From contig DXMK01000004.1 in NCBI GenBank assembly GCA_019414245.1, positions 62,001 through 126,000 on the forward strand: DNA of 64,000 nt, written 5' to 3'. The position numbers and the translations under genes were made by a program. This stretch comes from Collinsella sp. (GTDB lineage Bacteria > Actinomycetota > Coriobacteriia > Coriobacteriales > Coriobacteriaceae). Position 1 is the first letter of the stretch, and each line of letters starts with the position of its first letter. This document shows, piece after piece, positions 19,276-30,556 of this stretch. The notes below the pieces were generated by a model that worked only from the letters and a program-made list of their open reading frames with translations, did no database searches and was not told the DNA's origin.

Positions 19276-20241
19276 ATGGCTGCAGGCAAAACCTTCTATG
19301 ACATCCTGGGCGTATCCAAGAGCGCCTCCGACAAAGAGATCAAGAGCGCGTTTCGCAAGCTCGCGCAAAAATATCACCCCGATGCCGGAGGCGACGAGGC
19401 CAAGTTCAAGGAGATTAGCGAGGCCTACGAGACGCTTTCGGACGAGAAGAAGCGCAAAGAGTACGACCAGATGCTCATGTTTGGCGGCATGCCGGGCGCG
19501 GGCGGCGCGTATGGCGGCGGCTACGGTGCCGGCGCTGGTGCCAGCGGCTGGGGCGACATCTTCGACAGCATCTTTAGCGGCAACGGCGCCTGGGGCAGCG
19601 ATTGGGGCTCGGGCTTTGCCGGGGCTGCGGGCGCTGCCGGTGCCGGCGCTGGCCGCAGCCGCGCTCGCAAGGGCGGCGACCTGTCGCTGACCGTCGATGT
19701 GACGGCCGAGGACGCGTTTCGCGGTGTGACGCACAAGGTCACCTACCGCATTCCCTCGACAGGCGAGCAGCAGACCATTACGGTCTCGGTGCCTGCAGGC
19801 GCGGTCGACGGCGGCAAGCTGCGTTACAAACGTCGCGGCGAGTATGGCGTTGCCGGCGGCGAGCGCGGCGACCTGGTCGTGACCACGCATGTGGAGGAGC
19901 ATCCGCTGTTTAGGCGCAAAGGCGCCGACGTGACCATGGAGGTACCGGTCTCGGTCTACGAGGCGGCGCTCGGCTGCACGGTGGACGTGCCCACGCCCGG
20001 CGGTGCGACGGTCCGTTTGAAAGTGCCCGCGGGTACCCAGACGGGCAAGAAGTTCCGCTTTAAGGAGATGGGCGCGCCCGATGTTAAGCACCGTGGCCGC
20101 ACGGGCGCGCTGCTCGTCGAGATCAAGGTGCAGGTTCCCACGAACCTGTCCGACGATGAGCGCGATGCCATGACCAAGCTGCGCGAGGCCGACACGCGCG
20201 ACTATCGCGAGAAGGTCAATCGTTACAAGGCGACGTACTAG
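19276..20241 (+). CDS. dnaJ: DnaJ-type co-chaperone without zinc finger
   Basis: The 321-aa Hsp40 protein has an N-terminal J domain (residues 5-70) with the HPD loop (KYHPDAGGDE), a glycine/alanine-rich linker (about 72-130) and two C-terminal substrate-binding beta domains (DLSLTVDVTAEDAFRG, VPAGTQTGKKFRFKEMGAP). The cysteine-rich CxxCxGxG zinc domain of class I DnaJ is absent, so by domains it is class II, like CbpA. Its place between grpE and hspR argues that it is the heat-shock partner of this DnaK. GGAGAGGAG precedes the start. Confidence 0.92.
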   Translation: MAAGKTFYDILGVSKSASDKEIKSAFRKLAQKYHPDAGGDEAKFKEISEAYETLSDEKKRKEYDQMLMFGGMPGAGGAYGGGYGAGAGASGWGDIFDSIFSGNGAWGSDWGSGFAGAAGAAGAGAGRSRARKGGDLSLTVDVTAEDAFRGVTHKVTYRIPSTGEQQTITVSVPAGAVDGGKLRYKRRGEYGVAGGERGDLVVTTHVEEHPLFRRKGADVTMEVPVSVYEAALGCTVDVPTPGGATVRLKVPAGTQTGKKFRFKEMGAPDVKHRGRTGALLVEIKVQVPTNLSDDERDAMTKLREADTRDYREKVNRYKATY

Positions 20242-20313
20242 GGCGGTCGCGGCGCACGCCCACGCCCGCGGGCTTATGATGGACGATAACGAGACGGAAA
20301 GGGGTCAGGTAGC

Positions 20314-20730
20314 ATGGCCGAGGACAATAGGAACAAACCGCTGTACATGATCAGCGTGGCGGCCGAGCTGACCGGCATGCACCCGCAGACTCTGCGCGTC
20401 TACGAGTCCAAGGGCCTGGTGAATCCTCAGCGCTCGGGCGGTAACACGCGCCTGTATTCGCGTGCCGATATCGAGCGTCTGGAACTCATCAACCAACTGA
20501 CCGACGAGGGCATCAACCTTGCCGGCGTGGTGCGCATCCTCGATATGAAGGAGCGTTCCGAGGAGCGCGAGCGCGAGAACGAGAAGCTCCGCGCTCGCGT
20601 GCGCCAGCTCGAGGACGAGCTGCACGAGTATAAGATGCAGAAGAAGATCACCGCCCTGGCCCCGCGCGACGGCTCAGTCAACCCCGAGCAAGTCATGCGC
20701 AAGCTGCTAGGTACGGGTAGCGACCTATAG
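20314..20730 (+). CDS. hspR: Heat-shock repressor HspR (MerR family)
   Basis: The 138-aa regulator has an N-terminal MerR winged helix (about residues 8-75: MISVAAELTGMHPQTLRVYESKGLV, GGNTRLYSRADIERL) and a coiled-coil dimer helix (RSEERERENEKLRARVRQLEDEL). In Actinobacteria HspR represses dnaK and clpB with DnaK as co-repressor, and the gene is normally the last of this cluster, as here. It presumably acts on the boxes at 16295 and 25336. AAAGGGG precedes the start by about 9 nt. Confidence 0.96.
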   Translation: MAEDNRNKPLYMISVAAELTGMHPQTLRVYESKGLVNPQRSGGNTRLYSRADIERLELINQLTDEGINLAGVVRILDMKERSEERERENEKLRARVRQLEDELHEYKMQKKITALAPRDGSVNPEQVMRKLLGTGSDL

Positions 20731-20745
20731 CTCCGCCGACGCTGC

Positions 20746-20879
20746 CGGGCACTCATTGGGGACAGACTTAAATGAGTGCCCGCAGAATGAGAGTGGATAA
20801 TCTCCCGTTTTTGGCCTGTTTGCAGGCTCAAAGTGGGAGATTATCCACTCTCGTCATTTCGGCGTCTAAGTCTGCCCCC
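20746..20879. repeat. Compound intergenic inverted repeats
   Basis: Three overlapping inverted repeats occupy the hspR-hydratase gap. 20746-20757 pairs with 20771-20782 (12 bp), 20789-20806 with 20835-20852 (18 bp, perfect), and 20758-20770 with 20867-20879 (13 bp, one mismatch), the last arm beginning with GGGGACAG. The first and third compete for the same bases. No gene is seen in 20731-21017. Confidence 0.8.
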
Positions 20880-21017
20880 GGCACCCAACTCGTTCTTTGC
20901 TTTACTGAGATAAAGTGAACGTGCAGATTCGTAACCCACTCGCAACCGTTCTATGGCACGATATTGAACGAATGTATGCTATGCGCCCAAATCGTTTTGG
21001 GCAGAGTGGGAGACAGT

Positions 21018-23318
21018 ATGGTCAAGCTGTACGAGGACGGCATCTACCTGCGCGGCGGCAGCGAGGTTGTGCCTGCGGCCGAGGCTGCCGAGCGCGGTAT
21101 TACGCAGACGCCCGAGGATGCCAAGCGCGGCACCATCGCGTATTCGATCCTCCAGGCACACAATACGTCCGGAGATCCCGAGGCACTCAAGATTCGCTTC
21201 GACGCCATGGCGAGCCACGACATCACCTTTGTCGGCATCATCCAGACGGCGCGCGCCTCGGGCATGGAGCAGTTCCCGCTGCCTTACGTGCTCACCAACT
21301 GCCATAATTCGCTGTGCGCCGTGGGCGGCACCATCAACGAGGACGACCACGTCTTTGGCCTCTCGGCCGCCAAGAAGTACGGTGGCATCTTCGTTCCGCC
21401 GCATATCGCCGTTATCCACTCCTTTATGCGTGAGAACTTCGCGGGCTGCGGCAAGATGATCCTGGGTTCCGACTCGCACACCCGCTACGGCGCTCTGGGC
21501 ACTATGGCCGTGGGCGAGGGCGGTGGCGAGCTGGCAAAGCAACTGCTGCGCGACACCTACGACGTCGCCTATCCCGGCGTCGTCGCCATCTACCTCACGG
21601 GTGCCCCGCGCCCCGGCGTCGGCCCGCACGATGTGGCGCTCGCCATCATCCGCGCTGTCTTTGCCAAGGGCTACGTCAAGAACAAGGTCATGGAGTTTGT
21701 GGGCCCCGGCATCGCGAGCATGACGACCGACTACCGCAACGGCGTCGACGTCATGACCACCGAGACCACCTGCCTGTCGAGCATCTGGGCCACCGACGAG
21801 GACACGCACGCGTTTTTGACCATGCACGGCCGCGGCGACGACTATCGCGAGCTCAAGCCCGCCGATGTCGCCTACTACGACGGTTGCGTCGAGGTCGACC
21901 TGTCGAGCATCAAGCCCATGATCGCACTGCCGTTCCATCCTTCCAACGGCTTTGAGATCGACGAGCTCAACGAGAACCTCGAGGACATCCTGCACGAGGT
22001 GGAGCTCGAGGCCGCCAAGATCGGCGAGGGCAAGACGCACTTTAGCCTGCTCGACAAGATCGTCGACGGCAAGCTGCACGTGCAGCAGGGCGTTATCGCC
22101 GGCTGCTCGGGCGGCAACTATGACTCCGTGGTCCAGGCTGCCCGCGTGCTCAAGGGCGCCAATACCGGCTGCGGCGAGTTCTCGCTGTCGGTCTATCCCA
22201 CGAGCCAGCCCGTGGCGCTCGAACTTACACGCCGCGGCTACATCTACGACCTCATGGAGGCCGGCGCAATCGTGCGCACGGCATTCTGCGGCCCGTGCTT
22301 CGGCGCCGGCGACACGCCCGCCAACAACGGCCTTTCGATCCGTCACACCACGCGCAACTTCCCCAACCGCGAGGGTTCCAAGCCGGGTAATGGCCAGCTG
22401 AGCGCCGTGGCCCTGATGGACGCCCGCTCCATTGCGGCAACGGCTGCCAACGGCGGCGTCCTGACGCCGGCGACCGACCTGCCCGAGGACACTTGGGACG
22501 AGGCCTGCGAGTACACCTTTGACGACGCGCCGTACAAGAAGCGCGTGTACTGGGGCTTTGGCAAGGCGGAGCCTGCCGACGAGCTGGTCGAAGGCCCCAA
22601 CATCAAGCCGTGGCCCGCGATGGAGCCGCTCGGCGACGACATCCTGCTCAAGGTTTGCTCCAAGATCATGGACCCGGTCACCACGACCGACGAGCTCATT
22701 CCCTCGGGCGAGACGAGCTCCTTCCGCTCCAACCCGCTGGGCCTGGCTGAGTTTACGCTGAGCCGCCGCGACCCGGCCTACGTGGGTCGCTCCAAGGAGG
22801 TCGACGCTGTGGAGAAGCGTCGCGTTGCCGGCGAGTCCGCGGGCGACCTGGCGGCGTTCGATGCCGAGCTTGCCGGTGTGTTTGAGGCGCTGGCCGGCGC
22901 GGGTGTCGCGGCCGATGCCAAGGCGACCGAGTTCGGTTCCATGATTTACGCCAAGAAGCCTGGCGACGGCAGCGCCCGCGAGCAGGCCGCGAGCTGCCAG
23001 CGCGTAATTGGCGGCCTGGCCAACATCGTCCACGAGTACGCCACCAAGCGCTATCGCTCCAACGTGATGAACTGGGGCATGGTGCCCTTCCAGATGGAGG
23101 CCGAGCCCAACTTTGAGGTGGGCGATTACGTCTTTGTGCCGGGTATCCGTGCCGCGCTCGATGGCGACCTGAAGGACATCGCCGCCTACGTGGTGCGCGC
23201 CGATGGTGCGGTCGAGCAGATTGAGCTCTACATTGCCGATATGACGGCAGAGGAGCGTGCCATCGTCAAGGCCGGCTGCCTGATCAACTACAACAAGTTC
23301 AAGGCCGCTGCCGAGTAG
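21018..23318 (+). CDS. Aconitase-family hydratase
   Basis: The 766-aa protein is a 4Fe-4S dehydratase of the aconitase superfamily. GSDSHTRYGALGTMAVGEGGGE, AGCSGGNYDS (where aconitases have their first cluster Cys) and FCGPCFGAGDTPANNG (the CxxC pair) are seen, followed by the RNFPNREGSKPGNG segment and a swivel domain. The sequence is closer in layout to E. coli YbhJ-like hydratases than to housekeeping AcnA/AcnB, so the substrate may not be citrate. The start ATG 21018 follows GTGGGAGA by 5 nt; a longer frame to 20964 adds unconserved residues. No citrate synthase or isocitrate dehydrogenase is next to it. Confidence 0.88.
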   Translation: MVKLYEDGIYLRGGSEVVPAAEAAERGITQTPEDAKRGTIAYSILQAHNTSGDPEALKIRFDAMASHDITFVGIIQTARASGMEQFPLPYVLTNCHNSLCAVGGTINEDDHVFGLSAAKKYGGIFVPPHIAVIHSFMRENFAGCGKMILGSDSHTRYGALGTMAVGEGGGELAKQLLRDTYDVAYPGVVAIYLTGAPRPGVGPHDVALAIIRAVFAKGYVKNKVMEFVGPGIASMTTDYRNGVDVMTTETTCLSSIWATDEDTHAFLTMHGRGDDYRELKPADVAYYDGCVEVDLSSIKPMIALPFHPSNGFEIDELNENLEDILHEVELEAAKIGEGKTHFSLLDKIVDGKLHVQQGVIAGCSGGNYDSVVQAARVLKGANTGCGEFSLSVYPTSQPVALELTRRGYIYDLMEAGAIVRTAFCGPCFGAGDTPANNGLSIRHTTRNFPNREGSKPGNGQLSAVALMDARSIAATAANGGVLTPATDLPEDTWDEACEYTFDDAPYKKRVYWGFGKAEPADELVEGPNIKPWPAMEPLGDDILLKVCSKIMDPVTTTDELIPSGETSSFRSNPLGLAEFTLSRRDPAYVGRSKEVDAVEKRRVAGESAGDLAAFDAELAGVFEALAGAGVAADAKATEFGSMIYAKKPGDGSAREQAASCQRVIGGLANIVHEYATKRYRSNVMNWGMVPFQMEAEPNFEVGDYVFVPGIRAALDGDLKDIAAYVVRADGAVEQIELYIADMTAEERAIVKAGCLINYNKFKAAAE

Positions 23319-23333
23319 CGCACTTAATTGTCC

Positions 23334-23407
23334 GCCCGGGGCTTACCCTTTCCCGCCCGCTCACGCGCTTCACGAGGGCCGCGTTCGGGAAAGGGTAAGC
23401 CCCGGGC
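23334..23407. repeat. Long-arm intergenic hairpin (22-bp perfect arms)
   Basis: Arms 23334-23355 and 23386-23407 are perfect inverted repeats with a 30-nt loop, 15 nt after the hydratase stop. No T-run follows. Confidence 0.85.
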
Positions 23408-23464
23408 TACATTTCTGCGTTCTCGTTGGGTCTTGAGGGACGCTAATAAATAGACTTGCTTGAT

Positions 23465-23495
23465 GCCGCCTCTGTTATCGGGGCGGCTTCTTTTT
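23465..23495 (+). terminator. Terminator downstream of the hydratase gene
   Basis: GCCGCC (23465-23470) pairs with GGCGGC (23482-23487) and is followed by TTCTTTTT. Confidence 0.7.
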
Positions 23496-23502
23496 GTTGA
23501 AA

Positions 23503-23537
23503 ACCACCACAAAGGGGGCAGGCACCTTTGTGGTGGT
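23503..23537. repeat. ACCACCACAAAG palindrome, copy 1
   Basis: 12-bp arms (23503-23514, 23526-23537) enclose a core ending GGCAGGCAC. It is inverted relative to copies 2 and 3. Confidence 0.85.
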
Positions 23538-23590
23538 GGGGACGAGCTCGATGCTGTTGTGATCGTTGAGCGGCATGTTAATGGGCGGCT

Positions 23591-24259
23591 CTACAGAATT
23601 TCATCTGGGCTGGCGGGTTTGGTTGTTTTGGGGATGCCGAGTTTGGATGACGCGAAATCGTCAACATTGTCCTTAATTCCGTCTTTGGTGTAGACAGTGA
23701 CCATATAGGTGCTGTGTCCGAATTCGCCCTTGTCGCGTGTTGCCCAGGCATCCCAGTAGGCGGCCCCGTTTCGCCCTTTGATTTTTCCGACACGGCGGAG
23801 TTCTGTTCGCTTTAATTTCTGGTTGCTATAGATGGTTCGACCGGCCTCCTCGGTGAGCCCGCACTGTCCAAGCATCTTGTCGAGGACTTGGTTCATGTGG
23901 CGCTCATCGGTGTTTGGTGCGTAGTCGTAGGCGAGGGTGATGAAGTCGAGTGGCTGGTCGTCGATTAGATAGTTTAGCGTCTGAGGTCCAAGGCAGAAAT
24001 AGGGGGAGCATCCGTCGATCTGACCGAGCAGTGGCAACTTTGACTGCCAACTTCCGGTGGGAATTCCATCTTCGTAAAACACGCCGCGACAGATAAAGGA
24101 GAGCGAGGTGGCACGCGAGCTGGCGTCGACCATTCCGCATAAATCGAAGGGCGAGGTGATACCAAGGGAAAAGGGCGTGATGACGATAAGGAAGAGCATC
24201 ACGATGGGTATGGCGAGAATGGCGATGACGTTGCGACCGGTGGAATGAGGCGGCTTCAT
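23591..24259 (-). CDS. Membrane-anchored protein of unknown function
   Basis: The 222-aa protein has a short basic N-terminus and one hydrophobic segment (about residues 10-32), then an extracellular domain with several cysteines (LCGMV, SFICRG, DGCSPYFCLG, MLGQCG) that could form disulfides. I do not recognise a family. The start at 24259 follows GAGGAG by 5 nt. Its GC content appears lower than the neighbours' and it sits between two copies of the ACCACCAC palindrome, which may point to acquisition or to a lineage-specific block. Confidence 0.75.
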   Translation of the reverse strand: MKPPHSTGRNVIAILAIPIVMLFLIVITPFSLGITSPFDLCGMVDASSRATSLSFICRGVFYEDGIPTGSWQSKLPLLGQIDGCSPYFCLGPQTLNYLIDDQPLDFITLAYDYAPNTDERHMNQVLDKMLGQCGLTEEAGRTIYSNQKLKRTELRRVGKIKGRNGAAYWDAWATRDKGEFGHSTYMVTVYTKDGIKDNVDDFASSKLGIPKTTKPASPDEIL

Positions 24260-24369
24260 ATGCGCTCCTCGAGACAAAGATCTGTTGAGGATAGGCAGAA
24301 ATGGATATGTTCAGAGAGCAATTCAAGTTTAATCTCATTGCGCGAGATGGTCGACCGTTAGCGTCGAAA

Positions 24370-24404
24370 ACCACCACAAAGGTGCCTGTCCCCTTTGTGG
24401 TGGT
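24370..24404. repeat. ACCACCACAAAG palindrome, copy 2
   Basis: 13-bp arms (24370-24382, 24392-24404) enclose TGCCTGTCC. It lies between the two divergent membrane-anchored genes. Confidence 0.85.
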
Positions 24405-24493
24405 GAGGAGCGCGCGGCTTCTTTTGGTAATAGTGTTAGCTGGCGGTATCATTAGTGCAGGTGGCGAAGGTTTGCATTGTGGGGTGTTTTGCC

Positions 24494-25165
24494 GTGAGCC
24501 GTTCTGCCCGTATTGGATTGATTGTCTTGGCGCTTGCGATCGCTGTGGTTGGCGCGGGCGCTGTCGGTATGGCATTTCTACCTGCTGCGGTGACGGAGCC
24601 GGTGGTCAAGCCTGTGACTCAATCTGTCGAACTTCTGACCGGCGACGACAAGCCCGAGACCATTACCGTTGATTTTGATGAGCAGCCGGCTGTGCTGGGT
24701 ATTAGTAATTATCCGCGTATTCAGCTTGGGGCCATGCGCTATACCACGGATACAAGCCTGATCGATAGGGCGTCCGAGCTACTCAAGGGCAAAACATTTA
24801 AGCGTTGGTACGGATATGCGTCCTATCGGGCAAAAGCGAACGACATGGTTGGCGGATGCCACTCGTCCATCGAGCTGGACACTGCAAACGGCGCAAAGTT
24901 ATGTGATGTCTCGTACGATCCGGGCTACGAGGGCAATGAGGGTCCGGGCATCTACATCATGGACGGCGATGTCGCCTATGTCATGGAGGGCGACCAGAGC
25001 GAGCTCAACGATTTTATGGGTCAGTGTATCCAAGATGCCTATAAACAGACCTGCTTGCCTGACCCGCAGACTGCACGCGATAGTGGGTCTGCCCGTACAT
25101 GGCTGTTCGAGGATGAGATGCCCTGGACCGTCGAATCGGGAAGTACGGGTTCGGCGAAGGAGTAG
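24494..25165 (+). CDS. Membrane-anchored protein of unknown function
   Basis: The 223-aa protein has a basic start and a hydrophobic segment (about residues 5-32, IGLIVLALAIAVVGAGAVG), followed by an extracellular domain with four cysteines (GGCHS, KLCDV, GQCIQ, TCLPD). No family is recognised. GTG 24494 is chosen because GGGGTG lies 7 nt upstream; an earlier GTG at 24455 is possible. Like the divergent gene before it, it is a single-pass, cysteine-bearing surface protein, and the pair is framed by three copies of the same palindrome. Confidence 0.7.
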   Translation: MSRSARIGLIVLALAIAVVGAGAVGMAFLPAAVTEPVVKPVTQSVELLTGDDKPETITVDFDEQPAVLGISNYPRIQLGAMRYTTDTSLIDRASELLKGKTFKRWYGYASYRAKANDMVGGCHSSIELDTANGAKLCDVSYDPGYEGNEGPGIYIMDGDVAYVMEGDQSELNDFMGQCIQDAYKQTCLPDPQTARDSGSARTWLFEDEMPWTVESGSTGSAKE

Positions 25166-25173
25166 AGACCGCG

Positions 25174-25208
25174 ACCACCACAAAGGTGCCTGTCCTCTTT
25201 GTGGTGGT
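25174..25208. repeat. ACCACCACAAAG palindrome, copy 3
   Basis: Arms 25174-25185 and 25197-25208 enclose a GTGCCTGTCC core, in the same orientation as copy 2. It lies 9 nt after the stop of the preceding gene. Confidence 0.85.
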
Positions 25209-25217
25209 TTTCGGTCT

Positions 25218-25274
25218 GTCTCGATCTGTAACATCTAGGATCAAAAATGGCTGCTAGATGTTACAGATCGAGAC
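25218..25274. repeat. Long-arm intergenic hairpin (21-bp perfect arms)
   Basis: Arms 25218-25238 and 25254-25274 are perfect inverted repeats with a 15-nt loop, directly after palindrome copy 3. No T-run follows. Confidence 0.85.
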
Positions 25275-25335
25275 GGTAGCGCGCCTGGGCAGCGGCGGGC
25301 TGACATCTCAGTACCCTATCCGTAATTCACTCAGA

Positions 25336-25362
25336 AAATCTTATATATAGAGACTTAGATTT
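25336..25362 (+). promoter_or_regulatory. Heat-shock box upstream of clpB (AAATCT-N15-AGATTT)
   Basis: The hexamers 25336-25341 and 25357-25362 have the same 15-nt gap and the same flanks (TTATAT, GACTT, TGTATA) as the dnaK box. It lies 90 nt before clpB. Confidence 0.7.
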
Positions 25363-25412
25363 GTGTATAAGATCGCGTAAAGCTGGCAACAATACTTCTC
25401 GAACAACGTGAA

Positions 25413-25430
25413 GCCGCCCCGTAGGGCGGC
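25413..25430 (+). promoter_or_regulatory. GC-rich leader hairpin of clpB
   Basis: GCCGCCC (25413-25419) pairs with GGGCGGC (25424-25430) around a 4-nt loop, just upstream of the ribosome site. Confidence 0.5.
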
Positions 25431-25451
25431 CGCCCCAAGAGAGGTGATTCC

Positions 25452-28076
<2,625 letters not shown>

Positions 28077-28088
28077 CTGAGCTCAAGC

Positions 28089-28124
28089 AAAGGGGCGGCG
28101 GGATTTACCCGTCGCCCCTTTTTC
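28089..28124 (+). terminator. Terminator of clpB
   Basis: A 14-bp stem (28089-28102 with 28108-28121, one G-T pair) is followed by TTTTTC. Confidence 0.9.
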
Positions 28125-28150
28125 ATGCTGCGTCGAATGTGCCGGGCAGT

Positions 28151-28939
28151 CTAGGCGTAGATGATCTCCAAGTTGGGGGCAAGCTCGGCAAGTCGCTGCC
28201 TCGTGTCCGCATCGACACCGGTGTCGGTGATCAGGCAGTTAATCTCATTGAGGTCAAGGGCGTGAACCAAGCCGATGACGCCGATTTTCGATGAGTCCAT
28301 GAGGGTTATGCGTCGGTCGGCAGCGTTCGCGATGGCGCTCACCATGTTCGCCTGCTCCAATCGATGCGCCATAAATCCTTTTGAAAACGAGAAGGTATTG
28401 GTTCCCATGAAAGCAGTGGGAACAAAGTACTCGTTAAGCAGCCGGATAGTCTCGTTGCCCTGTGTGTAGTGATAGCCAAATCTCAGTTGTCCGCCCAGGA
28501 GAATGACCTCGCTGTCCACCAGCAATTCTTCGGCAAGTATCGCGTGAGATAGGTCGTTCGTGAGAACCGTGAGATTCTTGCGGCCCTTGAGAGCGCGTAG
28601 CATGCAGCCCGTTGTTGTTCCCGATTGAAGAAAGAACGTGTCGCCGTCGCGCACCATTTTCGCCGCAGCGTAACCGATGCGGCGTTTTTCGTCTTGGGCC
28701 GTCGAAGAAGCGTCTTCAAACGAAAGTTCGCGAGAATTGGGGTTCGGTAAGATCGCGCCGCCATGGGTTCGCCTGAGAAGTCCTCTGCCTTCGAGAGCCC
28801 GCATATCCTTTCGAATGGTCGCTTCCGAAACACCGAAGCGCTCGCTGAGGTCAACAATGCGAACAGTGCTGTTCGCATTGAGTAAGTCGAGTATTTCTTC
28901 CTGCCGTTCTTCCAGGTAATAGGGACGCGGTTCACTCAT
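28151..28939 (-). CDS. DeoR-family sugar-operon repressor
   Basis: The 262-aa regulator has an N-terminal DeoR winged helix (ERQEEILDLLNANSTVRIVDLSERFGVSEATIRKDMRAL) and the C-terminal DeoRC effector domain with the phosphosugar-binding motifs SGTTTGCML near 95 and a later D-S-S-K-I-G. It is divergent from the aldolase/PTS operon and most likely represses it until a sugar phosphate binds. The start at 28939 follows GGGAG by 6 nt; the frame upstream to 29038 is unlikely to be coding. Confidence 0.92.
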   Translation of the reverse strand: MSEPRPYYLEERQEEILDLLNANSTVRIVDLSERFGVSEATIRKDMRALEGRGLLRRTHGGAILPNPNSRELSFEDASSTAQDEKRRIGYAAAKMVRDGDTFFLQSGTTTGCMLRALKGRKNLTVLTNDLSHAILAEELLVDSEVILLGGQLRFGYHYTQGNETIRLLNEYFVPTAFMGTNTFSFSKGFMAHRLEQANMVSAIANAADRRITLMDSSKIGVIGLVHALDLNEINCLITDTGVDADTRQRLAELAPNLEIIYA

Positions 28940-28989
28940 AAGAACTCCCAGGGCTTGTTGTGGGACAAGGCTTGTTACCTTCAGTTTTA

Positions 28990-29121
28990 CCAGAACAACA
29001 ATTCCTGAAATGAAATAAAACAACTCTAAACAAAACATATCGAACGTTCGGGGCAGGTTTTCGACCGTTCGCGGTAGCAGACGTCAATTCCGAAACAAAG
29101 CAAAACAAAACGCAATATAAT
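28990..29121 (+). promoter_or_regulatory. Divergent control region of the aldolase/PTS operon
   Basis: AT-rich sequence holds two clusters of A/C direct repeats (about 29006-29040 and 29091-29110, AAACAAA-type words), a CGAACGTTCG palindrome (29041-29050) and a TATAAT (29116-29121). Repeated A/C-rich words are usual for DeoR-family operators. No good -35 hexamer is seen. Confidence 0.6.
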
Positions 29122-29188
29122 GAACTCGCAAAATGTTGCGTTTGGAGAAAGCCAAACAGCGATGGTCTGCCTGAGGAAAGGAGAACAG

Positions 29189-30076
29189 ATGCTCGTCAGT
29201 ATGAGAGATATCTGCAACATCGCCGAACAGAACAATATGGCGGTCGCTGCAGTAAATTCCGCGAGTCTTGAGGCCGTCCGCGCCGCTGTGGACGTGGCGG
29301 AGGAAACAGGTTATCCGATTATCATCCAGCATGCCGAGGTTCACGAGTCGCTGGTGCCGATTGACGTGGTGGCTCCGCTGGTTACAGCACTGGCTGAGCG
29401 CTCGAGTGCGCATATCTGCCTGAATCTGGATCATTGTGAGAATCTATCCTATGCTCGTCGTGCGTTGGAGCTCGGTTTCACGGGCGTCATGTTCGACGGT
29501 TCTGCACTTTCCTACGAACGTAATGTTGAGCTTTCCCAGTACGCTGCCCAGATGTGCGCCGACTTTGGTGCAGGCCTTGAGTGCGAACTTGGTTCTATGG
29601 GGTCGCGTGAGGGTGGCGATCCTGATGCTGGGTCCACGGCGGAAGAGGCGGGCGCCATCTATACCGATCCTGACCAGGCGCGTGACTTCGTTGAGTCCAC
29701 GGGGCTCGATATCCTGGCCTGCTCGTTCGGAACGGTGCACGGCCTGTATAAGGGCGAGCCCCATTTGAACATTGACGTTCTGACCGACATTCGCAGCTGT
29801 GTGAACGTGCCACTTGTCATGCACGGTGGCTCCGGTGTTTCCGACGAGGATTACGCTCGTGCCATCAATGCCGGCATCCGCAAGATTAACTACTACACGT
29901 ATGGCGTTAAATATGCCGGCGATGCCGTGCGCGCCATGGTTGATGAAAAGACTGAGGGACATCCGGATGCTCCGATCTATTGGCACGATATGACGGCAGT
30001 CGCGTTCGAGAGCCTGCGCAGCACATTCGAGCATGTCGTGCGAGTATTCGCCAATGGCGCGGCTCCTTTGGCTTAA
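29189..30076 (+). CDS. Class II fructose/tagatose-bisphosphate aldolase family protein
   Basis: The 295-aa zinc aldolase cleaves a ketose bisphosphate or related phosphosugar to dihydroxyacetone phosphate and an aldehyde. Metal ligands and active-site residues are seen in LNLDHCEN, FGTVHGLYKGEP and VMHGGSGV; GFTGVMFDGSALSYERN is the family's phosphate-side segment. The length is like GatY/KbaY rather than glycolytic FbaA. The start at 29189 has AAAGGAGA 7 nt upstream. It leads a PTS operon, so it likely handles the sugar phosphate made by this PTS; which sugar is not clear. Confidence 0.9.
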   Translation: MLVSMRDICNIAEQNNMAVAAVNSASLEAVRAAVDVAEETGYPIIIQHAEVHESLVPIDVVAPLVTALAERSSAHICLNLDHCENLSYARRALELGFTGVMFDGSALSYERNVELSQYAAQMCADFGAGLECELGSMGSREGGDPDAGSTAEEAGAIYTDPDQARDFVESTGLDILACSFGTVHGLYKGEPHLNIDVLTDIRSCVNVPLVMHGGSGVSDEDYARAINAGIRKINYYTYGVKYAGDAVRAMVDEKTEGHPDAPIYWHDMTAVAFESLRSTFEHVVRVFANGAAPLA

Positions 30077-30086
30077 GGGGTGTGCT

Positions 30087-30509
30087 ATGAAGAAAATTTT
30101 AGTTGCAACCCACGGACGCCTAGCAAGTGGCGTCAAAAGTGTGGCTGAGGTGCTGCTTCATGATGATAGCGCCATAACCGTCGTTGATTGCTATGTGGAC
30201 GAATCGGATCCCAATGAGCAGATCGCAGAGTTTATCGATGGCGTGAGGCCAGAGGACGATGCGTTGATCGTTACCGATCTTTTGGGCGGGAGCGTCTGCA
30301 ACATGGTTACGGCCATGCAGCCGGAAAAGCACGGCATCGTACATGTGACCGGTTTCAACATCGCGTTAATTCTCGAACGCCTGATTACGGGCGAGGCGTT
30401 CACGCCCGAGTATATCGACAGCGTAATCGCGCAGGCATCGACCTCCATGCGGCGTGTGGTCCTGCGGGCAGGCGGGGCGACAGATACCGATGACGATTTC
30501 TTTGGATAG
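30087..30509 (+). CDS. PTS mannose/fructose/sorbose-family EIIA
   Basis: The 140-aa cytoplasmic phosphocarrier starts MKKILVATHGRLASG, with His9 as the site phosphorylated by HPr, and contains the family segment DLLGGSVCN. It passes phosphate to the separate EIIB encoded next. The start has AAGGGGTG 5-6 nt upstream, and it lies 10 nt after the aldolase gene. Confidence 0.93.
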   Translation: MKKILVATHGRLASGVKSVAEVLLHDDSAITVVDCYVDESDPNEQIAEFIDGVRPEDDALIVTDLLGGSVCNMVTAMQPEKHGIVHVTGFNIALILERLITGEAFTPEYIDSVIAQASTSMRRVVLRAGGATDTDDDFFG

Positions 30510-30556
30510 GAAGTGGTCCGCTTTGGCGGGCGGAGCGAAGACGAAAGGAGAACGAA

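Noticed and set aside
23591..25165. Composite transposon bounded by the three palindromes
   Set aside because: No transposase, no target-site duplication and repeats too short; kept only as a possible recombination block.
28940..29038. N-terminal extension of the DeoR regulator
   Set aside because: It would cover the divergent promoter and has no ribosome site, while the Met at 28939 has GGAG at good distance.
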